From: Nocardia vinacea
GTDB taxonomy: Bacteria > Actinomycetota > Actinomycetes > Mycobacteriales > Mycobacteriaceae
NCBI RefSeq assembly: GCF_035920345.1
Contig: NZ_CP109149.1
Location: 9,362,001 to 9,426,000 of the forward strand
Direction of reading: 5' to 3'
DNA length: 64,000 nucleotides
The notes under the pieces were generated by a model. That model did not search any database, had not been told where the DNA came from, and worked only from the letters and a program-made list of their open reading frames with translations. Positions within the stretch are counted from its first letter, which is position 1, and each line of letters begins with the position of its first letter. Of this stretch, positions 27,243-34,693 are shown piece after piece. The position numbers were made by a program, and so were the translations under genes.

Positions 27243-28448
27243 TCAGCATCCGTTCGGTGCCGGAACACCTGCGAACCGATCCGCCAGATACTCAGCCGCA
27301 TCCTGTTGGCGGACAAGGCCTTCCAACACATGGTCGAGCCAACCATCGCGGACGATCTGTACGTTTGCCCCGCCTGCGCACCACTGACGCGTCATATCGT
27401 CGGCTTGACTCACCGGCACGATTTCGTCGAGAACGCCGTGAAAGCTGTAGATCGGGACGCGTGGCACGAATCGGCCGAGCGTATTGCGCGCCAGGACATC
27501 AGCGACGCGTGGATCACCGAGGAGGTCCGGCACGGCCGACAGGCTACGTAGGCTGGTGAAGGCGAGACTGGTCAACGATTGTTCGGTGCACATCTGCCGA
27601 ATCCGGGAGAACACCTGCGTGCCTTGGGGATTGAGCAAAGACGCGATACCGACCTCGGGATACTCGGCATCGATACCCGCCAGCGTTGCGATCACCAGTG
27701 GACTGGCCGCACCCTCACCGTTGAATCGGCTGAGCAGCAACAGGTCCGACGGGATGCCGCCCAGGGCTGCCCCGACGATGGGGAGTTCGGGTGCATAGGA
27801 CGGCTGCAACTGGGCCGCCCACCCAGAGATGGCCGCACCACCGGAATAGCCGGTCAGTCCCCAGGGGGTTGCCGCGGTGAGATCTCCGGGCTCGAATTGC
27901 CGGGCCGCCCGAATGCCGTCGAGCACGATGTGTCCGCCGGAGTAGCCCGCCGAGAATGCCGACCTCGGTCCCTCGTGGTCCGGTACCACGACCGCCCAGC
28001 CCCGGCGCAACAACGCGACGGGAACCGAGGTTTCGTTGGCTTGCAAACCGATGCCGGAGCCACTCTGCATAGTGCGTGAGGGCGCGCATTGCTCGGATAC
28101 CGCGTCCTCGGCGAACTGGACCGAGACCGCAGGCCTCGGATCCGGACCCGGCCATGGCGTTGTGGGAACGAGAAGGGTGGTGACCCCCAGAATCGGCTGG
28201 TCGTGAGAGTCGTTGCTGCGGAAGGAGATCTGCCATGCCCGCGTGTCTGCCGGTAAGTCGGGAATGGCGAGTTCTACCGGCCTGGCTGCCACGATTGCGC
28301 CGGGTGTGAATGCCGACAGCGACGCGGGCGCTTGGTAGAACGAGTCCTGTTGCGTGGGAGCCAATTCGGATGTCGCTGGTTCCGCATGCACGGTTGGCGA
28401 GCCCGCGAGTGCGCAGATGGTCCCGACGATGAGCACCAGAAACCGCAT
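27243..28448 (-). CDS. Secreted lipase (LIP family)
   Basis: A 401-residue exported lipase. Signal peptide of about 22 residues ends in VHAEP. The catalytic Ser lies in GYSGG within WGLTGYSGGAAISGW; Asp in HGVLDEIVP and His in GWLDHV complete the triad. This matches secretory lipases of mycobacteria and fungi (PF03583-type) that cleave triacylglycerols. Stands alone, in opposite direction to the upstream sugar operon. Confidence 0.83.
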   Translation of the reverse strand: MRFLVLIVGTICALAGSPTVHAEPATSELAPTQQDSFYQAPASLSAFTPGAIVAARPVELAIPDLPADTRAWQISFRSNDSHDQPILGVTTLLVPTTPWPGPDPRPAVSVQFAEDAVSEQCAPSRTMQSGSGIGLQANETSVPVALLRRGWAVVVPDHEGPRSAFSAGYSGGHIVLDGIRAARQFEPGDLTAATPWGLTGYSGGAAISGWAAQLQPSYAPELPIVGAALGGIPSDLLLLSRFNGEGAASPLVIATLAGIDAEYPEVGIASLLNPQGTQVFSRIRQMCTEQSLTSLAFTSLRSLSAVPDLLGDPRVADVLARNTLGRFVPRVPIYSFHGVLDEIVPVSQADDMTRQWCAGGANVQIVRDGWLDHVLEGLVRQQDAAEYLADRFAGVPAPNGC

Positions 28449-28534
28449 GACACACCTTCTCGGGGAGAGGATTCAGTGCCAGCAAGGTAGTACCGGACTC
28501 GCCCGCCTGCGATTGCGCTTCCACTGATCGGGAT

Positions 28535-29065
28535 TCACTTCTTCCTGGCGCGGTAGGCGGCGACAGCGTTGCGATTTCCGCAGGCCGTGCTGCAGTAGCG
28601 GCGCGATCTATTGCGGGACAGGTCGAGAACCAGGCCCTCGCAGTCCTCGTCGGCGCAGAGGGATAGCCGACTCAGCTCGTCGGAGCGGACCAGATCGATC
28701 ATTGCCATAGCGGTCTCGACGGCGATGCGAACGGGGAGCGGAGCCTGCGCGGGCACCGCATGGATGTGGTAGTCGACATCGCCGTGCCTGACCAATTGCG
28801 GCAGGGCTCGATGCTTCGACAGCGTCTCGTTGATCAGCCGTACCGTTGTCTCGCGATCGCTGGTCAGCATTCGGCGTAGCGGCGTGCGCAGGGCGCGCAC
28901 GGCCGCGAGCTCGGCGGCGTCGCCGGAGTGCACGCCGGTGTAGACGTGCTTGACGAAAAACTCGTCGAGCTGGCCGATCTCGGTCAACGTATCCGGCTCC
29001 TCCGCCGAATTCACCAGCTCCACCGCAGCAACCAGCGCCGCCTCGGTGTCATGAGCAAAGATCAT
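28535..29065 (-). CDS. CGNR zinc-finger regulator (ABATE type)
   Basis: A 176-residue protein with an N-terminal ABATE-like domain (VELVNS near residue 15) and a C-terminal CGNR zinc finger: LCADEDC, then RYCSTACGNRNAVAAYR. The cysteine tetrad and CGNR motif are intact. Such proteins are thought to bind DNA and regulate a neighbouring gene, here probably the divergent EamA transporter, 38 bp away. Confidence 0.82.
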   Translation of the reverse strand: MIFAHDTEAALVAAVELVNSAEEPDTLTEIGQLDEFFVKHVYTGVHSGDAAELAAVRALRTPLRRMLTSDRETTVRLINETLSKHRALPQLVRHGDVDYHIHAVPAQAPLPVRIAVETAMAMIDLVRSDELSRLSLCADEDCEGLVLDLSRNRSRRYCSTACGNRNAVAAYRARKK

Positions 29066-29066
29066 G

Positions 29067-29095
29067 TTGACATATTACCCGACCGACCTTAGCGT
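29067..29095 (+). promoter_or_regulatory. Promoter of the EamA transporter gene
   Basis: TTGACA (29067-29072) and TAGCGT (29090-29095) are 17 bp apart, and the ATG follows eight bases after the -10 element. The message is therefore probably leaderless. The spacer contains the direct repeat GACCGACC, a possible regulator site for the divergent CGNR protein. Confidence 0.5.
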
Positions 29096-29103
29096 CATTA
29101 GTC

Positions 29104-30081
29104 ATGGTTGCGATGGCTCATGACAACACTGCGCAGCGGCTGCGGACCGGACTGCTCTGCGCGGTGGTGTCCGCGTCCTCGTTCGGGCTGTCGGGATCAC
29201 TGGCTCGCGGCTTGATGAATGCGGGCTGGAGCTCCGCATCCGTGGTGGCGGTCCGTGTGCTGGTCGCCGCTGCGGTTCTGGTGCCGATTGCGTTGGTCCA
29301 ATTGCGCGGTGACTGGGATCTGTTGCGCCGCAACGCATCGTTGATCACCGCGTACGGACTGCTCGCCGTGGCAGGCACCCAACTCGCCTACTTCAACGCC
29401 GTCGCCCATATGCAGGTCGGCGTGGCACTGCTCATCGAATACACCGCGCCGGTCGCCGTGGTGGGTTGGCTATGGCTGCGTCATAGCCAACGACCCAGCG
29501 CGGCAACGGTTCTCGGCGCACTACTCGGAATGACCGGCCTGGTCCTGGTCATCGACCTGCGCTCCGGCCTGGCCGCCAGCGGCATCGGCATCGCCTGGGC
29601 CCTCGCCGCCATGATCGGAGCCGCCGCCTACTTCCTGCTCTCCGCCCACGGCGACGGCACTCTGCCGGGCACCGTACTCGCCGCCGGAGGCCTCCTCCTC
29701 GGCGGACTCGCCCTCCTCGCAGCGGGCGCGATCGGCATCGTTCCGCTCCGTGCCACCACCGATCCCGTTGTCTTCCAACACCTCACCGTCTCCTGGTGGC
29801 TCCCCGTCCTCGCGCTCGGCACGATAACCGCCGCCCTCGCCTACGTCTCCGGCATCGCCGCCACCCGCCTCCTGGGCTCCCGCCTCGCCTCCTTCGTAGC
29901 CCTCTTCGAAGTCCTGGCCGCCCTGGCCTTCGCCTGGGTCCTCCTCGGCGAATCTCCCCGCCCGCTCCAACTCCTCGGCGGCGCCCTGATCCTCATAGGC
30001 GTAATCACCGTCCGCCGAGGCGAAACCACCCCCGCCCTGCAGACCCCCGAATCAAGCCGACAGCTTCGCCTGGAACGGTGA
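29104..30081 (+). CDS. EamA/RhaT-family exporter
   Basis: A 325-residue membrane protein with ten hydrophobic helices in two EamA repeats (about 15-135 and 165-300). Family features include the start SSFGLSGSLARG, IEYTAPV and the second repeat ending FAWVLLGESP. The family exports amino acids and metabolites. Divergent from the CGNR regulator. The C-terminal tail of about 25 residues is hydrophilic. Confidence 0.82.
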   Translation: MVAMAHDNTAQRLRTGLLCAVVSASSFGLSGSLARGLMNAGWSSASVVAVRVLVAAAVLVPIALVQLRGDWDLLRRNASLITAYGLLAVAGTQLAYFNAVAHMQVGVALLIEYTAPVAVVGWLWLRHSQRPSAATVLGALLGMTGLVLVIDLRSGLAASGIGIAWALAAMIGAAAYFLLSAHGDGTLPGTVLAAGGLLLGGLALLAAGAIGIVPLRATTDPVVFQHLTVSWWLPVLALGTITAALAYVSGIAATRLLGSRLASFVALFEVLAALAFAWVLLGESPRPLQLLGGALILIGVITVRRGETTPALQTPESSRQLRLER

Positions 30082-30167
30082 CACGGCGCATTGGGTGGCC
30101 GCACAGGCTCGATCTGTGACCGGGACCACATCGGCGGCAACCGGCGAGGCCAACCCAAGGGCGCGGC

Positions 30168-30199
30168 TTGACCTTCACGTATACGTCAATCCGTAGCGT
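30168..30199 (+). promoter_or_regulatory. MerR-type promoter
   Basis: TTGACC (30168-30173) and TAGCGT (30194-30199) are 20 bp apart, longer than normal and typical of MerR-family controlled promoters. The spacer is a dyad: TTGAC ... GTCAA arms (30168-30172 / 30185-30189) around the perfect palindrome ACGTATACGT. The ATG at 30207 is seven bases after the -10 element, so the message is probably leaderless. No MerR gene is adjacent. Confidence 0.55.
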
Positions 30200-30206
30200 C
30201 GCTCCC

Positions 30207-31172
30207 ATGACTGTTATGACGCGAACCGCACGGGCTGTCCAGCTTTCCGCGCGACCGGACGGATTTCCGGAACTGTCCGACTTCCGACTGGTCGAGCAGC
30301 CGGTGTCCGATCCGGCGCCGGGGCAGGTGCTGGTACGGAATCTGTACATGTCGGTCGATCCCGGGATGCTCATGCAGATCGGCGCCTATCCGGGAATTCC
30401 CATGCCGTCGTTCGCTGTTGGCGCCACAATGTCCGGCGACGCGATCGGTGAGGTCGTCGCCTCCGCGGATCCGGATGTTCCGGAGGGCGCGCTGGTGCTG
30501 CATCGGCTCGGTTGGCGGGAGTACGCGATGGCCGAGGCGAGCGCGATACGGGTCGTGGATCCGGGTGCGTACCCATCGCCGTCCAGCTATCTCGGATTCG
30601 GGCTGGTCGCCTACGCGGGCCTGACGGCCGTGGCGGGTCTGCGTGCCGGCGATACCGTTTTCATTTCCAGCGCGGCGGGCGCCACCGGTGGCATGGCCGG
30701 CCAGATCGCGCGGCTGCTCGGCGCGGGTCGGGTCGTCGGTAGCGCTGGCTCGGCGCGAAAGGTACGCCATGTCATCGACGAACTCGGCTTCGACGCGGCC
30801 TTCGATTACCACGACGCGCCCCTGGCCGAGCAGTTGCGAGCAGTCGCGCCGGATGGCATCGACGTGTATTTCGACAATGTGGGTGGTGCTCAGTTGCGGG
30901 CGGCGATCGAGGTGATGAACGTGGGCGGACGCATCGCGCTCTGCGGTGCTCTCACTCGGCAGCGGTCCGGCGGTCTGCCCGCCGTATTTCCCTTCGAACC
31001 GCGCTGCGCCACCGGATACGCGGCCGTCGGACCGCCACGGGTTGCCGAGTTGAACGAGCGCATCACTCGGTTGACGGAACTGCGGGACCGGCTGCTCGAC
31101 CGCATGCCCTGGCTCGCACCCGACGCCCCAACCGCTCAGCGCGACGAAATCCCGTCCACCGACCAGGAATAG
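30207..31172 (+). CDS. Zinc-free MDR-family NADP-dependent oxidoreductase
   Basis: A 321-residue enzyme of the prostaglandin-reductase/curA type of medium-chain dehydrogenases. N-terminal NLYMSVDPGM, nucleotide-binding SAAGATGGMAGQIA and DVYFDNVGG are characteristic. It reduces alpha,beta-unsaturated carbonyls with NADPH. An upstream in-frame start at 30168 lies in the promoter, so I chose ATG 30207. Control by a MerR-type activator fits a detoxification role. Confidence 0.83.
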   Translation: MTVMTRTARAVQLSARPDGFPELSDFRLVEQPVSDPAPGQVLVRNLYMSVDPGMLMQIGAYPGIPMPSFAVGATMSGDAIGEVVASADPDVPEGALVLHRLGWREYAMAEASAIRVVDPGAYPSPSSYLGFGLVAYAGLTAVAGLRAGDTVFISSAAGATGGMAGQIARLLGAGRVVGSAGSARKVRHVIDELGFDAAFDYHDAPLAEQLRAVAPDGIDVYFDNVGGAQLRAAIEVMNVGGRIALCGALTRQRSGGLPAVFPFEPRCATGYAAVGPPRVAELNERITRLTELRDRLLDRMPWLAPDAPTAQRDEIPSTDQE

Positions 31173-31222
31173 GGCGGGGCCTCCACCGCGCACTGGCCGC
31201 CCTTCCCGTGACATTCCCCAAG

Positions 31223-32116
31223 TCACCGACGTGGACCATCTGACAGCGCCTCAGCCGCGGCAGCCGCAATGGCACCCGCGACGCCACTGAGCGCAGGCGA
31301 ATCGACCTTCCACTGCTGCCAATAGAGCGGCACATCGATATACGAATCCCCATCGATGGGCACGAGGTCCCGACCACCCCGAGTCTGCAGATCCGGCAGC
31401 ATTCCCCACCCCAGCCCGATCCGAATCGCCTCCGCGAATCCGGCCGACGACGGCACATAATGCCGCGGCGGATCCACCGGCTGCCCACATCGCCGCCGTA
31501 GATGCCGATCCTGCAGATCATCCTTGCGATCGAAAAGTACAACGGGTGCAATGGAATACGCCTCGGCGCTCGGCCCATCCGCGAACCAGGTCCGCGCGAA
31601 CCGCGGATTCGCCATGGGCCGATAACGCATGGCACCCAGCCGCTTTACCCGACACCCCTGCACTGCCGACGAGGTGGCTGTGATGGCCGCCATCACCGTC
31701 CCGTCGCGCAGCAATCGAGTCGTATGTTCCTCATCCTCGCGATGTATCTCGAAACACACACCGGCGGGCGCCTGCCGCAACGCGGGCATCACCCACGTTT
31801 CCAGCGAGTCGGCATTGACCGCGATCGGTACCCGGATCGGCCGACCCGGGGGCCGATCGACATCACCGAGTTCGCGTGCGGCATCCCCGGCGAGCAACTC
31901 GATCTGTCGCGCCAAACGCAGCACCGCGAGCCCGGATTCGGTGGGCCGCACCGGTTTTGTGCGTTGTAGCAGGATGCGACCGGCCGCATCCTCGAGCGCC
32001 TTGATGCGTTGACTGATCGCCGACGGCGTCACGCGCAGACTGCGGGCGGCCGCATCGAAGGTGCCCTCGGTGACCGCCGCGTTGAGCGCGCGGAGCTGAT
32101 CGAGCTGCAGGTCCAT
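31223..32116 (-). CDS. lysG: LysR-family regulator of lysine/arginine export (LysG/ArgP type)
   Basis: A 297-residue LysR-type regulator. The N-terminal helix-turn-helix (AARSLRVTPSAISQRIKALE) is typical of ArgP/LysG proteins. The effector domain follows. Divergent from the lysE gene with 65 bp between, the classical arrangement. It activates the exporter when lysine or arginine accumulates. Confidence 0.86.
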   Translation of the reverse strand: MDLQLDQLRALNAAVTEGTFDAAARSLRVTPSAISQRIKALEDAAGRILLQRTKPVRPTESGLAVLRLARQIELLAGDAARELGDVDRPPGRPIRVPIAVNADSLETWVMPALRQAPAGVCFEIHREDEEHTTRLLRDGTVMAAITATSSAVQGCRVKRLGAMRYRPMANPRFARTWFADGPSAEAYSIAPVVLFDRKDDLQDRHLRRRCGQPVDPPRHYVPSSAGFAEAIRIGLGWGMLPDLQTRGGRDLVPIDGDSYIDVPLYWQQWKVDSPALSGVAGAIAAAAAEALSDGPRR

Positions 32117-32181
32117 TAAGAAATCGTAAAGGTACTTCAGAATCTTTAGCTGGTCTGGTCAGAGCTGCGGATCTAGCGTCG

Positions 32182-32811
32182 ATGCATGTGACGGCATCAT
32201 CGGCGGCCCTGGCGGCCATCTCGGGACTCGGCTTCGGACTCTCCTTGATCGTGGCGATCGGCGCGCAGAACGCTTTCGTCCTGCGACAAGGTCTGCGCGG
32301 TCAGCATGTGCTCGCGGTGGTCGCGGTCTGCACCGTGTCGGACATCGTGCTGATCGCCGCGGGAGTCGGCGGGTTGGGCGTCGTGGTCGAATCCGCACCC
32401 GTGCTGCTGACGGTGATCCGCTACGCCGGAGCCGCATTTCTGCTCGGCTACGGCATTCTCGCCGCCCGCCGCGCCTTCGCGTCATCGAGCCTGACCGCCG
32501 AGTCCACCGGCGCCACCGTCGCACTCGGCGCGACCGTCCTCACCAGCCTGGCCCTGACCTGGCTCAACCCGCACGTCTACCTGGACACGGTGCTGCTGCT
32601 CGGCTCCTTCGCCAATACCTACACCAGTCCGGACCGCTGGTTCCTCGGCGCCGGCGCGATGGTCGCCAGCATCATCTGGTTCGCCTCGCTCGGCTACGGC
32701 GCCCGCAAACTCGGCCCGCTGTTCGCCCGCCCTATCGCCTGGCGCGTGCTCGATTCGGTGATCGCGGCCGTGATGTTCTGCCTTGCGCTGGGCCTATTGC
32801 TCACCGGCTAG
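32182..32811 (+). CDS. lysE: LysE-family basic amino acid exporter
   Basis: A 209-residue membrane protein with five to six helices. The N-terminal motif VAIGAQNAFVLRQGLRG and the later TWLNPHVYLDT are diagnostic for LysE/ArgO exporters of lysine and arginine. Controlled by the divergent LysG. ATG start; TAGCGT occurs just upstream. Confidence 0.9.
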   Translation: MHVTASSAALAAISGLGFGLSLIVAIGAQNAFVLRQGLRGQHVLAVVAVCTVSDIVLIAAGVGGLGVVVESAPVLLTVIRYAGAAFLLGYGILAARRAFASSSLTAESTGATVALGATVLTSLALTWLNPHVYLDTVLLLGSFANTYTSPDRWFLGAGAMVASIIWFASLGYGARKLGPLFARPIAWRVLDSVIAAVMFCLALGLLLTG

Positions 32812-32916
32812 GCTGGCATAACTGCAACGCCGGGGGATCGGCTCGCGATCAGTACCTGACTGGTTCGGCCGAAGCAGGGCGGGGGTCGCCGCCCCGGCGG
32901 GAGAGGTGGGCAGGCA

Positions 32917-33729
32917 GTGAATTATCCGTATGGCTATGGGGAGCAGCCGCGGCAGGATCCGGCGTCGTGGGGACAGCCGGTGGACTATCCGGCGCAGCAG
33001 GGCTGGGCGCAGACGGGCTACCCGATGGGGTATCCCAGCGCGCCGCCGCCGGGCCCGCCGCCGCCGAAATCGAAGACCGGTGTGATCGTCGCGGTGGTGC
33101 TCGGGCTTGTCGCGGTACTCGCCGTGGTAGGCGTCGGCCTGGTCGCGATCACCGCGCGAGATAACGACCAACCGCAGGCATCGGACGCCACCGCCACCGT
33201 CGTTCCGGCGACGAGCACCCCGCGAACGAGCACCCCGCGAACGACCACGACAACGCCGCGCCCGGGGCAGCCGTCATCGGGCAAGCTCACCTACAACGAC
33301 TTCGCCGGCGACTGGAATTTCAAGTTCGACAGCGTGGAACTGCACGCCGACTGGGTCGAGGGCCGCGACCACGCCAACTGCCGCGATTTCGAGGTGGACG
33401 GCAAGCTCAGCGGACTGGGCTGCAAGTACGCCGCCGAAATGGTGTACCGAGCCGAGGGCGGCGGGCTGAAGATCACCCAATTCGTCATTGCCATGTCGAG
33501 CGAGAGCCAGGCCACCGCCGCGCTCGGCAAGTTCACCGACGAGGACCTGCACCTGCGACCGGGCACCTACATCGACAATTTCGTCACCGGCAAATGGCGC
33601 GACGGGACCGAGAAGGAGTTCGTCGTGGTCACGGTGGCCACCGCGAATGCTGCCGTTGCCGCGGACACGGTCAAGAAGTATCTGCAGTACCGGCACGCGG
33701 ATACGCTCGGCGCACTGGCCTTCCGTTAG
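32917..33729 (+). CDS. Membrane-anchored protein with Pro-rich cytoplasmic tail
   Basis: A 270-residue protein. The N-terminal about 50 residues are Tyr/Gln/Pro-rich, followed by one membrane helix (about 53-77). A Thr/Pro linker (about 95-118) leads to an extracytoplasmic domain of 150 residues with two Cys. GTG start with GAGAGGTGGG upstream. Layout is common for actinobacterial cell-envelope proteins, but the outer domain is not recognised. Confidence 0.65.
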   Translation: MNYPYGYGEQPRQDPASWGQPVDYPAQQGWAQTGYPMGYPSAPPPGPPPPKSKTGVIVAVVLGLVAVLAVVGVGLVAITARDNDQPQASDATATVVPATSTPRTSTPRTTTTTPRPGQPSSGKLTYNDFAGDWNFKFDSVELHADWVEGRDHANCRDFEVDGKLSGLGCKYAAEMVYRAEGGGLKITQFVIAMSSESQATAALGKFTDEDLHLRPGTYIDNFVTGKWRDGTEKEFVVVTVATANAAVAADTVKKYLQYRHADTLGALAFR

Positions 33730-33779
33730 CCATCACCGTGTCGATGAACCGGCCGCAAGCTTGTGGCAGGGTCGATGTC

Positions 33780-34577
33780 ATGCGATTGCGAAGCTGGAAG
33801 ACAACCGCCGCGATCTGCGCATGGGGCATGTTGCTCGGCGGATGCGCGCACAACGCATCGGGTTCACCGGCGCGTACCACCGCGCCGCGGATCGGCGACG
33901 AACCGGCGACAGCCCCGCCGCATTTCATCGCCGATGACCGCGTCGTTGTGATCGACCCCGGACACAATGGTGGCAATGCCGCACAGCCCGGCGAGATCAA
34001 CCGTCAGGTGCCGGACGGTCGCGGAAAAACCAAGGCGTGCAACACCACCGGCACGTCGGCCACCGACGGCTACACCGAGCACGAATTCACCTGGGACGTT
34101 GCAATCCGTGTCCGAGATGCCTTGGCTGCCCATGGAATTCGCGTCGTGTTGACTCGCGACGACGATGCGGGCGTCGGTCCGTGCGTGGACGAACGCGCCG
34201 CCATCGGAAACCGTAGTGGCGCAGCGGCTGTCGTCTCGATCCACGCCGATGGCGTCGCCGCGGGCGCACATGGCTTCCACGTCGCGTACTCGTCGCCGCC
34301 ACTGAACCCGGCGCAGCACGAGCCGTCGCAGCGACTGGCAACGACCTTGCGCGACACTATGATCGGGTCCGGCTTCGTGCCGTCGACCTATGTCGGCTCC
34401 GACGGCATGAACCCGCGCGCGGATCTGGCGGGTCTCAACCTGTCCGAACGTCCGGTCGCATTGGTCGAGTGTGGAAATATGCGCGATCCGGGTGACGCCG
34501 CGCTGATCGAATCGCCCGACGGTCGGGCGAGGTACGCGGACGCCATCGCCAATGCGATCGTCGCCTTCCTCGGCTAG
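33780..34577 (+). CDS. N-acetylmuramoyl-L-alanine amidase (Amidase_3), lipoprotein
   Basis: A 265-residue zinc amidase that cleaves the lactyl-amide bond in peptidoglycan. Lipobox LLGGC (18-22) suggests lipid anchoring. Zinc and catalytic motifs: DPGHNGG with His62, TEHEF (Glu), SIHADG (His) and VECGNM (catalytic Glu). Resembles the Rv3717 amidase of mycobacteria. ATG 33780 gives a normal signal sequence; the open frame extends upstream without one. Confidence 0.85.
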   Translation: MRLRSWKTTAAICAWGMLLGGCAHNASGSPARTTAPRIGDEPATAPPHFIADDRVVVIDPGHNGGNAAQPGEINRQVPDGRGKTKACNTTGTSATDGYTEHEFTWDVAIRVRDALAAHGIRVVLTRDDDAGVGPCVDERAAIGNRSGAAAVVSIHADGVAAGAHGFHVAYSSPPLNPAQHEPSQRLATTLRDTMIGSGFVPSTYVGSDGMNPRADLAGLNLSERPVALVECGNMRDPGDAALIESPDGRARYADAIANAIVAFLG

Positions 34578-34588
34578 TCGCCTCCATC

Positions 34589-34602
34589 GTGATCGGGATC
34601 AC
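34589..34602. promoter_or_regulatory. CRP-like palindrome
   Basis: GTGATCGGGATCAC fits the GTGA-N6-TCAC half-site pattern of CRP-family regulators and is a near-perfect dyad. It lies 12 bp after the amidase stop and 92 bp before mmpL. Confidence 0.4.
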
Positions 34603-34642
34603 TATTTGTTAGCTAGATCCCCCTGTCGTCACTGAGTTAACG

Positions 34643-34657
34643 GCGTTACGCTAACGC
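34643..34657. promoter_or_regulatory. Candidate operator of the TetR/MmpL pair
   Basis: GCGTTA-CGC-TAACGC is a perfect dyad within a longer imperfect one (GTTAAC ... GTTAC). It lies 37 bp before the mmpL start. A TetR gene is co-transcribed downstream, so autoregulation through this site is plausible. Confidence 0.5.
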
Positions 34658-34693
34658 TGTTACCCGGGGTTAGTCGAACTAGGGGAGTCGCTC

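Noticed and set aside
27144..27551. Plus-strand frame of 135 codons at the end of the lipase gene
   Set aside because: Antisense to the lipase C-terminus, which carries the catalytic His; no domain in the plus-strand product.
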